From Heterotrichella gracilis (taxonomy: Eukaryota > Sar > Xanthophyceae > Tribonematales > Xanthonemataceae): a DNA stretch of 64,000 nt. The notes beneath the pieces are model-generated. The model searched no databases. It was not told where the DNA came from and was given only the letters and a program-made list of their open reading frames with translations. How positions within the stretch are numbered: position 1 is the stretch's first letter; every line of letters begins with the position of its first letter. The stretch lies in contig JAULBX010013318.1 of the NCBI GenBank assembly GCA_032358255.1, positions 1 to 64,000 of the forward strand, in the 5' to 3' direction. A program made the position numbers and the translations under genes. This document shows positions 36,918 to 49,800 of the stretch, in pieces.

Positions 36918-39900
36918 TCATTGACTGGGGCGTTTCCACCTAAATGTGTAATGATACCAGTTCTTCCATGAGAAGTATGTCTTCACCGCATGCCTTCGCA
37001 ACCTGTCATTGACTGTGATTTGTGCGAACTTGTCAAAGCTTCCATCCAAGCCCCGGTACCATGCCCTCATGAAATCTATCCCCTCATTTTCCACGTGAAA
37101 CCCAGTCACTCCCATGGGCATCTGTGTGTTCATTTGTTTGCTCAGCACGTCCACGTAGGCAGGCAGGAAAGGGGCGCAATATAGGTGGACCAGAATGTTG
37201 TAGATTTCCCGTTCAAGGTCTCTGCCATGCAGCTCTGTTTCCATGGTATGGTTGAAGCTGACGTTGCCTGGCTGTACAATCTGCCAGCGCCGGTGGTAAT
37301 ATGAAAAGTGTCCAGGGAGGAGGAGGTTCCACTTTGGGCTCAAGTTCGTATGCAAAAACATCAGGCTGCCTGCAAGGTTGCGCACGAGCCCTGTTGAAAC
37401 CTACAATGGAATGGCACCATACACATATGAGGCTATTGTCACGTCGTGCACCGTGGCTGTGCAGCGCTGGGCTGCAAGATTTGCATGGCTTGCGCCGTGC
37501 CAATGTACTCACCGTCTGTGCTGTGCTGGGTCATGGTGTTGCCAACAAACTCATGTCTGCATGAAAGGCCCCCAAGCCCTACCACTTTGCATGTTTTCCT
37601 GCGGAGTGCATATGTACTGATTTTGAGGGGCTAGCCATGGTTTTTTATGGCAGTAACCAGTCGACATTGGTCAGGGCAATGCACTGCAATCTGGCTTGAT
37701 TTTTTATTTTACATATATGGTCAGCGCTGCTGTATGGGGAATGGGGTCCATTCATGATAACAAAATTGTTTCTCACTGGTGGTGAAAAGCTCACCTGTTT
37801 ACCCCAACACTTCCAACAGGAGTGGGAATCACATGAAATGGTTCTCCAACAGCCATCATTGCATATGCAAAGGTTTCTTTGTCGCCTTTCCCCATCCAAC
37901 ATGAAAGAAGGTTGTAGAACAGCTTGTTATTCACATTCATGAAGGTGGCGAGCAGTAGACCCTTCCAATGCCTGTAAAATCAGCATTGGCAGTTTGCTCC
38001 AGTTGTGTCAGGCCCATACTACGTAACATATTATTAAGCAACGACAACAAAAATGCACAACTTATTGCACTACCTCTGTTTGTCAAAGACCATTTGGCCA
38101 CTTTCGTAGGTCCCATTAGGTTGGGCAGGCAACTGAAGAACTTCACCGAGGTCAGGGGCTGCAGTCGATGTCCAGTAATCAGGCCACAGCAGTGCCCCTG
38201 TGTTTTGGTACTCAGAGTTGGAGAAAAGGGTTGCTGGGTCCTTTATTGCAATGTTATCGGAGTCGAGGAACAGTACCTGGAGGTAAAAATCCCTTCTTGG
38301 TTACTGTAGTATACTATATTCAGGGCGCCTGCATGTCACTTGTGATAAATGCCTACCCGTGGTCACTGCACCCCACACGTGCAATGGCTGACAGCCACAG
38401 GCAGGAGCAGATGCGTAAAATTGAAAAATGTAAAAATCCGTACTAGATTGCACTGTGATGGCAAGGATAGGTTGCATAGCAGAGTTGCAAGGTATATACC
38501 TCTTCGAATTGGCTCAGCAATAGGGTAGCAACTTTCATTGCAAACCCTTTCAGGTCTTGAGAGGGCAATCTGCGGCAAGACACCCCCATTTGCACCAACA
38601 AGCTCTCCATGGCTGGGGTTGGATACTCCTTTTCAGGGAAAAACATCTCAATGGGCAGCTTGCAACCTGCATTACAAGCAAGCAACAGCAAAGTGTATCG
38701 ACGATGCCATTTGCCACGTAAATGAAAACTTATTGATACTCATTGAAAAAACGCATAGTTTAGTGTAGCGGGCAATGTACATTGTTTGCTTGCTAGTGCC
38801 CAGGTATCCTGAATGCAGATTAAGCCATAGCACTATGGAGATCACGTGCAGTGCAGTCTTACCTGCATGGCGCAGGGTGTGCACATTCACCCACGCAGGC
38901 ACCATGTACGTGAGCCCCCCACCCAACATGACGATACCACGCCCCTGCATGAGCTTGTACGGGTAGCCGGGCGCAATGGTCAGAAAGGAGTGCCACTGCG
39001 TCCTTGCAGCAATGATCTCAGTCCTGTGGGATGGAATTCAGTCAACCTCGCGCCCAAAGTGAGCACACATGTCTAGGTCCTTTCTGATGTATGATGTGCT
39101 CCATGCATGCAGGGCTGAGAAATGGCGAATGCCATGGCAGGCGCCAGTCTGCTAGGCGCCTAGCGCTAGGCTCCTGGCGCCACATTCTGGCTCGATTTGA
39201 CAAAGGCATATCTGGCAAGCAATATCAGCTGAGGGTGTTTAAGGCTCTCGTCCAGTTGGCGTCCACTGTTGTGGATTCCAAACATGGAGGAGATCTGCCG
39301 CCATGTGGAGGACATACCTACTCAGGCGCACGTTGGCTTGCACAAAGTCCAACATGTCTGTGCGCTCGTCAGGCGGCAGCACCTCCGTCCCTTGAGCAAA
39401 CCTGATTGCTTTGTCAACTTGCTGCCACAATGCTTCAAAGGGTTTGTCTAAGCTGCCTGGGGCCGCCAGCTGGGCTGACGGCAGCACTGCCCATCCTGGC
39501 AGCTCCCATTGCCCTGCATGGCACAGCCTTGTGTCAAGCACAGCTACTGTAGCAATAGAAATGTTATATGGACATGACTGGGGCAGCAAAGAATTCATTT
39601 GCCACATTGCTGCGTTTAAATGTCCTAAAGTTGGATGGGATGTGCGTTTGGGGGAATCAGATGCCTTTTTGTGTCCATTTGTGGTCATTGTGTTAGACAA
39701 GTGTGTATATTTGTCTGCATACAACGAGGGTTGACAGATGCTTTCGCAATAAGGAAACCTTGTTAGGAGATTTTACTGGCATACCTTGGCTCGAGCACGT
39801 CACATTGGTTGGGAGTTGTAGGCCATCTGTATGGAAGTCCGATAGCAGCATGCACGCTTCATCACAAGTGAAGGGCTTGTGCCTGCCACACTCTGTCCTG

Positions 39901-40550
39901 TGTAACATGGCCCAGTGTACAGTTGGGCCTTGGCATTGGCATGCAGAGACCAGCGGTAGGAGTGTCGGTGGAACCGCAAAACAAGTCCACCATGTCTACT
40001 TGGATCCTGCCGTGTTGGGATCAAGGTTTTACCTGTGAGTTGTCCACCCGTTGGCGCACTCGCAATATCCAGATCCCTGGATTATCTGTGCATGGCAGTC
40101 TTTGTCTTGTCCAGTTTCCCTCCCACTGCAGGCCACACACGGCATCTTGTTATATTGCCACAAGTGGGCACTGGGCAGTGGCCACCACAGCAGACACACT
40201 GACATTGGAATAGCTGTATGCGTGTGAGGGGTCCTCCAGGTTCCTGCTGTGTTGTTGACAGCTTACCCAAATGGGGTGCACCACTTGGTCGCCCGCCACC
40301 CAACGCAGGTTAGGGAGTCAGAGGCCTGCAGCTCGAGCAGCCGCTGCTTTCGGATGTTGTGCTCTATGCAGTTTGGCAGGACAACCATGTACACGAGGAG
40401 TGCAGTTGACACGCATCCTGCTATGGCCAAGCGTTTGAAGCTGTCTGAACCAAGTCTGCTCCCCACAAGCCTGCTGTGCTGCCAAGTGGACTTCTTTTCC
40501 AGCGCTCGCACGTAGTCAGATCGCCAGGCAGCTGACCAAGGTTTTGCCAT
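36918..40550 (-). pseudogene. GT71/MNN1-type alpha-mannosyltransferase-like gene with one in-frame TAA
   Basis: Ten exons: 40267-40550, 40033-40213, 39785-39995, 39318-39513, 38863-39023, 38500-38666, 38074-38276, 37795-37971, 37513-37556, 36918-37390. All phases agree over 699 codons. The start has a type II anchor (LAIAGCVSTALLVYMVVLP), then a Cys-rich stem. The catalytic part has GRGIVMLGGG, LPIEMFFPEKEYP, LKGFAMKVATLLLSQFEE and VLFLDSDNIA (DxD). This order matches Golgi alpha-1,3-mannosyltransferases of the MNN1/MNT family (GT71). Codon 116 (40150-40152) is TAA within exon 2, with coding-like sequence on both sides. It may be a true nonsense mutation, a sequence error, or a mis-set exon start. 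Intron 39996-40032 is only 37 bp, which is also unusual. Confidence 0.7.
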
Positions 40551-41185
40551 CGTTGGCCTATGTTTTGCAATGGTGACAGCAGTTGAGCAACATCTGGAGG
40601 AGAGCGGTGCCAGATCGAATTGCTGCAAACCCGGGCCGTAATGGCATCAGAGATGCCATGGGTGGCATGTGTGGCGAGTGTGACACCAGCAGCCGCTTTT
40701 GCGTCTATAAAGGCCGGTACCATCTACTTGTATTGGTTACACTTGATTTAAAAAAGGCACCGGAGAGGCTGTGGTGCTTTTCTGACTTTGACAACCTGTG
40801 GCGGTTCACTCGGGGCCCGTCTATATGAAAGGAGCAGTCGAGGGCTATGATACAAAATGCATGCAATTGGCAATTGCATTGCATGCATACATATGCGATA
40901 GTTGGGCATGCAGAGCGTTTGCTTTGTTTTTATAAAGTGCGTGCAGTCTTCTTTCACAGCCTGCGAGTTGTATGCGTACGTCAAGAGTACCGAGCCGGAC
41001 TAACCAAACTGCACCAGACTTTTGTTTTAAAACAGCTTGGGTTGGCCAGGTGGGCTGCTGTACAGTGATGATCAACATTGTACAGGCCACGCGAAGCGCA
41101 ATACTTGTCCAGCGCGAGTACGTTGACTGCATACCATCAAGTCCAGAGTTTATCTGACTTATCTGGATGGTGGCTTGAAGTTCAC
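40551..41185. promoter_or_regulatory. divergent intergenic region, probable bidirectional promoter
   Basis: The 635 bp between the start codons of the GT71-like gene (reverse) and FkbM copy 2 (forward). Both products have secretory signals, so co-regulation is conceivable but unproven. No specific element was recognised. Confidence 0.3.
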
Positions 41186-43665
41186 ATGGGCCATGCAGTG
41201 TGGCCACTGCTGCTCCTGTACTCGCTGTATTTAACAACACCTCCCAGACAAGGTTGCACGGCCCTGGCCACCACCGGCAGCACCAAGCTGCGCAAGTTAC
41301 AGCAGGGACCACACAACCCTGACCGGGGTGCACACCAGCACCAGCACCAGCAACCAGAGCCTCTGGCAGAGGGCACCTGGTGGGAGGACGGCACCCACCA
41401 CAGAGGACCCTCACAGCCACCTGACCACCTGTGGCCAGAGGGAGGTGAACTTGACCCAGCTGGAGTGCACGCATACATGGAGGCCGTCATGGCGCACCCC
41501 CCTGCCCAGGGCCCCACCCTGCCAGAGTTCCAGCGCCTGCTGGAGGCAGAACCCTTCAAGAGTGCCTTGCACGAGCAGGAGCACTACTGCCAGCGGGTTT
41601 TCCCTGTCCTGGCCCCCTCCTTGCCCCCCTCCTTCCGCCTGGTGACGGGCATCACCCCCCTGGCAAGCGACGCACCAGAGGGCAGCTTGAGCATGTATGT
41701 GTATGCAGAGCAGGACATCGTCTCCGACTCCATCACCAAATGGCGCAGGTAAACAGCACAACAGGTCCTGCTCCTTCTGTATCAGTCTTCTTAATCATGT
41801 TCATCGGGATATGCGTGGCATGTTGTTCATGTCATGCTGTGCCCTCAATGTGTGATGCCAGGACATCATGCACCCACTCCAACCGCTTGATCCCCAGTCT
41901 CCCGCTCCCCCTGGGCACAGCTGGGATCACAGCAAGGTCATGGCCATGTGGCGCGCACTGGCGGCATACGCGTCGGCCCGCAACCTCACCCGCGGCGAGG
42001 TGACTGTGCTTGACATCGGCGCCAACATCGGGTGGTTCAGCCTGGCCATCGCCAGCTGGGGGTACAATGTGATTGCATTCGACCCGCTGCCGCACAATGA
42101 GCTCATGTTCAGGTGAGCAGGGGCATCACACAATGGGGGCGCATGTGCTGCACTTCTGCTGGATGCCAACCCATATGCAATCAACATGTGACCTGATGCA
42201 CTAGGTGCAAATGCCATGCGTCGCCACTGTCCACATAGGATACAGTGAGGGGCGGTGTTCACATGCATGCACCAATCACATGTGGCGGAATGCCCTATGA
42301 GTCGATTTACCCCACTCATTGCGCCCCCAAGCACCCCCCATGACACCACCACCGCCCCCGCCGCCTGTCAGGTCCAGCCTGTGCCAGAACTACCACCGCC
42401 ACTGGTCGCGCCGCGTGGTATACCTGGGGCGGGGCTTGGGGTCAAAGGCAGCGCACTGCATGGTGGCGGCGCACAAGACAAACATGGGCAACGGCCAGGC
42501 GCGCTGCGGCGAGGACATGAAGGTGGGGCTTTGCACATGCCCAGGCTCTGGCGTGGCAGTCTGTGCAGGGCGGAGTGTGGGCCCTTGGAACCTGTCTTGT
42601 CCCCGCACAAAGCAAGACCCTCAGATCGTACCTGTTGATCTACTGGATCAAGTTCTGGCTAGTCTCCGCCAATGCGCATGATTGCTTTACTCGTCCATCT
42701 GTACCTGTACCCTCTTACTGGGGACCGCCAGCCCACCAACAGAAAGCAAGAAAGAACCAAACCCACCCATACACTGCGCAACACCACAAGCCAGGAATGA
42801 AGAACACAAAGACCCCAGACAGCGCACAGGCACCTCATTCCTGCCCCCTGTACCCTGTGGGTCCCCACCCTCACACCCCTCCCTTGCAGGCCCCGCTCCA
42901 CCCCGACATGCGCGTGCGTGGCTACTTTGACACACGCACCCTGGACAGCCTGTTTGCCCCCGTGCACATGCCTGGGCTCAACCTGGCGCTGGTCAAGATC
43001 GATGTGGAGGGGTATGAGAGCCAGGTGCTGGAGGGGGGCAAGAACACGCTGTTGGGGGAGGGGGCGCAGGTGAGTATTGTCCCCTGAAGAAGGATTACCT
43101 TAGGGTTTAGGGTTAGATAAATCTGGATTTAATAATCTGGCAAATACCTGAAAGTGATGAACTAGGGTAACAAAGTCTTGTGGCAGGAGTAATGTAATAA
43201 AATTGGCCTACTTCTGAGTGTTTGTTTTGTCGAGAATCATGCGTGGTTTGGCATTTTTGCAGAGGAGGACTAAAGGCCAAACATTTGTTTTCTTCTACAA
43301 GAAAATAAATCAATATGACGATTCGTTACCAACAGGGCAACAGGAAATGGTTTCCAACCGAATGCAAAAACGGTGAGAGTCACTGCTGAACAGGTTAAAT
43401 TGTAGAATACCATGTACAGAATGGGCCCTCCTTGGCGCAGGTGCCTGCCATGGTTGTTGAGCTGTCAGTGCACAGGGAGCGCGCGGGGGTGAGTGTGGGG
43501 CTGCTGGAGGGGCGCGGGTGCAGCATCAGCAGCCGCGGGTTTGAGGGGGGGCGGGGGATGGCGTTTGCCGAGTATTACCCGGTGAACAGCAGTGTGCTGC
43601 TGGATGTGTTTGTGTGGCACGAGGGATCACCAGGTATAGGGACAGCAAGCAGAATACCGGTATGA
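41186..43665 (+). CDS. FkbM-family methyltransferase, copy 2 (secretory)
   Basis: Five exons (41186-41748, 41921-42112, 42372-42522, 42890-43069, 43441-43665) give 436 aa. The start MGHAVWPLLLLYSLYLTT is a signal peptide; an in-frame upstream start at 41078 is less likely because it would bury this segment. The stem is Gln/His/Gly-rich. The catalytic core has VTVLDIGANIGWFS, NVIAFDPLPHNELMF and LNLALVKIDVEGYESQVLEGG. It is collinear with copy 1 (12781-14859), but exon 1 here equals exons 1-4 there and exons 3-5 here equal its last exon. Most of exon 2 is nearly identical to copy 1 in DNA. The C-terminus (MVVELSVHRERAG to SRIPV) is shorter and diverged. The acceptor is unknown; the family O-methylates sugars and small molecules. 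Confidence 0.87.
43100..43116 (+). repeat. interstitial telomere-like motif in an FkbM intron
   Basis: TTAGGGTTTAGGGTTAG lies 31 bp after the donor of intron 4 of FkbM copy 2. It is two and a half copies of the TTTAGGG unit. Confidence 0.6.
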
Positions 43666-44269
43666 GGAATGGGGCAGCACACCACTGGCAGAAGAATGGT
43701 GTTTTGGCTTGTACACAATCAACGATGAACAATTCATTGCTATAGCTAGTTGCAGTTCCGTATTGATACTGTCACCGGTATTTACAATTCAATTTGATGT
43801 AAAAATTGATTTGCAAAACTGACTCCAAATTGGTGCCACTGTGGCTAGGCTAGGAATGCTAGGCTAGGACTTCACATGTACAATAATTGCAGTGAAGTAC
43901 ACAAGCCTTGCCTGAGGCTAGCTGATGAACAACATTGCATCACATTGCACTGAAGCCTATGTTCATATGCCACATACTCATTGGACTACTGTGTAACACC
44001 CTTAGGAAATTATGGGCTATTAACAAATTCAAACAATTATTGGCAACGCTTCTTTGTCAATGGCGCACATCAATGGCCTGCTCCGCGCACACAGCACATC
44101 ATGCTTGCAGGTATTAACGAATAGAAAGTGACAAGAGACAACAAATGCTGGTCGGCTGGTAAAAAACGTGTAGCTTGAACAGACGCAGTGTATTTCATAG
44201 GTTCTTAAACCTCCCGCGCAGCTACCCAACAGGGCCAGCTCATCGCCCCAGCTCCCCGCCCTCACCCCA
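43666..44269. other. convergent intergenic region
   Basis: Between the 3' ends of FkbM copy 2 and the chalcone-isomerase-fold gene, so it holds their 3' untranslated regions. AT-rich; no further feature seen. Confidence 0.5.
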
Positions 44270-46157
44270 CTAAGACGCCTTCCCCTCGTCCCCCACCAGT
44301 GCGCGCGCCCCCTGCGCCACTGATGGCCTGAGCTCGGGTATGACTGTTGCCGGGCCCAAGTAGTTGTCAAGCAGGGCGGCGCACAGCGGGGGGGAGGTCA
44401 GGCTGTGCTCAGGGCGGGCCTGCGCGGGAGGTGGGGGGGTGACCAACTGCATGCATCGCGACTCCCAAATAGTGTTGCCTGTGCACATGGCAGCTGCATC
44501 AAGTGGGCGACTGATCTGCACCGCAATGGGCAGCCGTGGTGCAGGCCCTGGTGCGTATGCGCAGGTTGGCATGCGCAGACCAGAAAGAAAGTGAGCCCAC
44601 CCATTAATGATGGGCCATCATGCCTACCGAACACTGTAAACTGCCTAGCAATGCCCTCCCTACCTTTGAATAGTCCACGCTGCCCGCCGCCTCCTCGATG
44701 ATCTCCACCGCCCCCGCCTGCGTCAGCCCCATGGCCACCTCCACCCCCGCAGACAGGTCCTTGCCCACAAAGAAGCCACGGAAGGTGTCCAGGTCAGCAA
44801 GGGCGCCTGCAGCCTTCATGCGCGGGGCCAGGGCCTCGTGCAGCGCGTCGCCAAACTGGGCTGCCGTCACACTGCGCACCAGGCGCATCTGGGGGCAAGG
44901 GGGAGGAGTGAGGTGGGGTGGGGGGTGGGCTGGTGTTTGGGAGGTATGAGGTTAAGGTGAGATTGCCCTTTAGCACCAGGCGCATCTGGGGGCCAAGGGG
45001 GCATAAAGGTCAGGGCAAGTAGGGCGCAGCGCGTGGGCACACAATGCATGGCCTGGTACGCATCTGGAGGTGGTGGTGGGCGCGGCCTGCGGGTCAGTAG
45101 TGCGGCGGGGCTTTCATGATGTGCCTGTGCGAGAGGGCGATGCCATGCACCTGTGCAAGAGGATAATCTGAGCCAAATGGCAGCCAACTGCTGCCCCGTA
45201 CCCTGCGCTGCTCACCGTCAGTACTTTGCCATACTCCCCCTTCTCCAGTGCTGCCACCACCGCCCCCACATCGCCCAGTGGGGTACTCGACAGCTGCTTG
45301 CGGGCAGGTGCTGTCTCAACATACAGGGCCAGGGCATACACCTGGGGGGGGAGGGGAAACTTGAGTTTAAAACCACCTGGGTTGGGTTGGGCACATACAG
45401 TACCCGGCACAGCCTAGGTGCATTTCTGCCCACTACTAGTACGTGCGCCAGCTCCAGCAGATCACGTGTGCCTGTGGACAGGGTGTGTGCTTGCTTTACC
45501 CGCACCTTGATTGACACAAAGGCCACCTTCTTCACCCTGCACCCGCACCCAATTGCTGTGTACTGCTCGCCATCCCTGCACGCACAACAATCACCGGTGC
45601 TCAGCAGGGGGTCGGGGGCGTATGAAGCAGAGGCATTGCACCGCAGGTGCTCAAGGCGCTTGCGTGCAAGCAAGTGGCTGAGAGCAGAGCGCTGGTGGGC
45701 AGGGTGCACCCTCCCCGCCCCTCACCAGAAGGTCTGCTGGTCTGGGAACTCCACCCCCGTGGTTGGCTCGCGGATGGTCAGGCCCCCACTGGCTTTCGTA
45801 CTTGACTTGCGGGACACCAGGCGCTTGAACCTGAGGGGGCGGTGGGTGGGGGGGTTGTGGCAGGGTGCTGGGGTGTGGGTGGGGTTGTGCAGTGCAAGAC
45901 TCCATAGTCCATGACCAGGGGAACAGTGGCAGGCGAAAGAGCCCAGCAGCTGTGCTCGTTTGCTAGGGTTTATATAATTGCTTCAAACACATGCTGACCC
46001 GCAGCCCGTTGCCCGGGTATTGCACAGGGCAAAGGCCTGTCACAGGGTGTATATGCATGCACACGGGCAGGACGCACATGCTGTCGTCGGAGGAGGCCAG
46101 TGGCGAGAGCAGGCAGATCACAGTTAGGATTGGAGCCAAATATGAATAAGATTGCAT
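44270..46157 (-). CDS. chalcone-isomerase-fold protein (CHI-like / fatty-acid-binding type)
   Basis: Five well-supported exons (45726-45830, 45506-45575, 45216-45341, 44664-44888, 44270-44419) and a proposed first exon (46078-46157) give 251 aa ending in TAG. Family blocks are GEQYTAIGCGCRVKKVAFVSIK, split by an intron before VYALALYVE, then MRLVRSVTAAQFGDALHEAL, ADLDTFRGFFVGKDL and AALLDNYLGP. These follow the chalcone isomerase fold, and in algae usually belong to FAP- or CHI-like proteins that bind fatty acids, not true flavonoid isomerases. The proposed first exon encodes a hydrophobic N-terminus (LAPILTVICLLSPLA) and closes in phase, but it is supported only by the frame. Confidence 0.75.
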
Positions 46158-46807
46158 AGAGTGTATGAACAAAGCCACCACCAGTATCGCAAATTGGGCA
46201 GCAAGGTGCGTCGAAAACCCTAGGACAGTAAACGCATGCGTCCTTCACCACAACTGCAGATGGACACAGATCTGCAACAAGCGCTTTGCTGCGTACTGAG
46301 CTGTGGCCAAGTAGCGATGAAAGCCCATACTCTGTATGGATAGTCACGCGTGTCCTTATTCCTGAGAACCTGGCGGGAACGAAAGTACTGGCGGGAACCT
46401 GGTTCCGACACTAGTCAAGAAAAGAAGTTGCAACTATGAGCAGCGCTCATTTTGGTGAAGAAAAATATTAACTGCTTAGCAACAAGCGTTGCTTCTCTGT
46501 TACCCACTTTAACCTGCCACGCCTGCCCACATGGGCCGGCATGCCACCATATGCATATCCAAATACGACGCAAGGCAGCACCCCACGCCTCGTTGCAAAA
46601 CAGCTTTATCTACACTTTAAGTCAAATTCTAGCACAAATCCCACCATAAAACGCCTGCCTCGCAACAGTTGTGTTCGTGCCCAGCCAGCAGCAGTACAGC
46701 CACAACAGCACTGCTGAGCCCTTTGTAGAGCTTGAGCCAACCAGCCCTGACTTGGCTGGCCTCACAACGTGTTAGCAATACCCCTTTCCTTCAGAATCCT
46801 CGGCACC
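46158..46807. promoter_or_regulatory. divergent intergenic region
   Basis: The 650 bp between the proposed first exon of the CHI-fold gene (reverse) and the large disordered-protein gene (forward). It should hold both promoters. No element was recognised. Confidence 0.3.
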
Positions 46808-49800
46808 ATGCCAACAAGCACCAAAGCGCCTCTGAAGACCAACAACTGGAAGTGAGTCCTGAATAGGAATGGAACGCCTGCCTGTAACTGTGGGGTATTG
46901 AACCTTGCTTGTTCAATGTGTGCTGCCTTTTGAACAAAATAATCCTTCACGCAGCTTTGACACGGCCCATCCTTTGGTTGCAACAAGTCACTGCTACCGG
47001 CCCAAAGCACTGGATGGGGTTGTCCACCGGGCACTCGCTGAGTGTATGGAGGGCGATGTGGAGCAGCTGTCTGGAGTGGAAGTCGTAAGCTCCTCTGAGA
47101 GTGTGGAATTGGTAGCCGAGCAGACACCTTCTCCGCAACAGGTCAGCTCTATGCACACAGGGAAAGTTCCGGCACAGCCACACGCCTCCACACGCAGCCT
47201 TGTTCAGCTGGGGACCACAGCGTTGAACAGCGCACAAACTGGAGGTCTTCAAGGCGTGGCATACCACCTACCTGCAGAAAGCCAGAGATCTGATGCTGAG
47301 AACCACTTGTGCAAGAGATTCCAGCCCCTTGATGGAGCCCCCCCGCAACACAATTCCCCAGTCCAACCCCAGCACAGGGAGGAAATTGCTGCCCCGGGCC
47401 AGCAAAATCCTGCAGTGGCCAAAGCTTTTACCTCATCCTCACAAGCCTCCTCACCTATTAAGCATACACCCCATTGGATGGATCGGTACCGCTTGCCACC
47501 AGCCGCCACGCCTGGCCAACCCCCACAGCCGCAGGCAGCTGATCACCCCACACGCCGCAGCAGCCACAGCAGCAGCAGCAGCCACAGCAGCGATGGCACG
47601 GCTGACAGCAAGCAGCAGGAAGGGGAGGGGATGAGCTGGATGGATGAGTACAGGACAAGGGCGCATCATGCTGCAAGGAGGCACATCAGGGTCCCTGACA
47701 GCTGCGCAGCAGGGTCTGGTTCTGCAGAGGTCCCCCACGCCTCGCTGCACAGCCAGGGCTGCAACAGGCCTCAGGTGGAACCCTTGGCAGCACCTCTTCA
47801 ATGCGCGCGTCTTGTAGACATTGGAAGCAGCGGACAGAGGGCAACTGGCCATGGCAAACATGTCTCAGGGGCGTCTGAGGTGCAAGAATGTACCTTGGCA
47901 GCACCACATCCTGCCGCTGACCCGCACGATTGCAGCCTTAGCAACGCGCCCGCTGCGCCATCTGGCCACCAGCAGGCAATTGAGCTTGGACGGGAGCAGT
48001 GTGCGGGTGGCCGTCGGCAGCGAGAGGTACATCATGCACTGTCTGATGCCACTAATGTTGAGTGTGATGCATGCTTGCAGGCAATCCCATCTACCTGTGC
48101 TGTACGTAATATATACGTCTACATACTATGCAGGACATTGTGGGTTTTGACGTCACACCCCCATGTGTACAGGCAGAGGTGCAAACTGAAGGTCTGCCTA
48201 TTGCACCAGCACCATCCCCAACAACCACTACAAGGGACTATCAGGAGGAAGCATGCCAGAACCACACCACCACACATGACAGGGAAGCACAGACAACCAA
48301 CCCAGGTACAAGGGGTAAATGCTGCGCCACCACCCGGGTGACCCGCCCGGAGCCAGCAGCATCTCCCCGCATCCGCATCCCCCACCCACCACACCTCACG
48401 CCCAGTAACGCCCAGCAACCATCATCTCCTGACAGCAAGATGCAATGCATGGCAGATGCTGCACATATGCCCGCGCTGGTGACAGCTCATGGCGCCACCC
48501 CTGACGCCCAGCCAGGCAGAGGAGAGTTCAGGGAGTGCAGCCCAGGCAATAACTGTGTGCCAGCTGTTAACATCAAGCCTCGGTGGCATCGCCCTGGGTT
48601 TGCCCGCCAGAAGGAGAATGGGGTGGCCAATGAGGCCAGGTCCTGCCAAGCTGCCCGGCCCCACAGCGCCGCTTCGCCCCTGACGCAGCGCACACAGGCA
48701 GACCTGCAGGTGGGTATCATAATGCATGCCATGCCGGCCCACGCGTGCTACACGTGCAGGCCAAAATATTAAGTGCATGAATGTTTTTATTACCACATTG
48801 AATGCTGCTAAATCATGATCACACATTTATTTATTCGGCAATTGCAAATGAAATGCAGATATATGCATTGCAATGGCGGCGCTGCCGCATGCTATGACAA
48901 ATTGCTTTTTTTTTGTTGGGATTGCGTGCAGTGCATTTGCGTTACATGGTGATCATCACGGATCCATCATTGGTGCATCTCCATGCGCCCAACAGTGTGA
49001 AGTGATGCGTGCTCTTATGGCAGGCAGAGGTTGTACGCATGTGGGTGGGTGGGTGACGTTCCTTCCTTGCCCTGCAGCGCTTCCGCGATCGAGGCGCTGA
49101 GCTGCGCAGGCGACAGGTGGATGCCGAGCGGTTGGCGGCAGCACAGCTCAAGCCCAGCCCAGTGCCAAACTGGGCCAAGCGGCACCGACAGTGGCCACAT
49201 TTTCAGGATGGGACAAGGGGGAATGCGTATGACATGCAATTTACAAGCGGCGCCGCCATGCTGCCAGCCTCCACGCCACCTACTGCAGATGCACCTGGGT
49301 TAGATCAGGCCAGAACCAGATCAGATGCAGATGCAGCAGGCAGCGCGGATGCTGCCACAGGAGCTGAGCATGCTGATGGGGCAGAGCCACATGGAGATGG
49401 GGTCAAGCCCAAGATCAGGCGCCCCCTCGCTCCCAAGGTTGGTTCCACCCGCACGCAGCAGCTGTACGCAGCTGCTGTGGCCGCCGCCAGGGCCAGTGGC
49501 GCGTACGACAGCCCGTGCGAGCGGCAGGCACGTGAGGACGAGGCCTGGCGCAGGCAGGTGGAGGGGCGCAGGCGCAGGGCGGCCAGGCAGGTGGGAACAG
49601 GGTCGGGGGGTTGGTTGTTAGGGGGTTGCATGACACAGGTTGATGCATGTGGCGGCCTGTGAAGTGTTGGACCATCTGTGAGTTGCGCATGGTTGCTGGG
49701 GAACAGCAGAGGACGCGCACCCTCACCGCCTGCCCCACCTGCCCCTGCCACACAAGTTGCACCACTGGGGATGACATAATGTGGTTGGCTGTCCAGGCTG

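Noticed and set aside
40033-40213. Alternative genetic code with TAA as glutamine
   Set aside because: Other genes in the window terminate with TAA, TAG and TGA in normal positions, so one internal TAA does not support reassignment.
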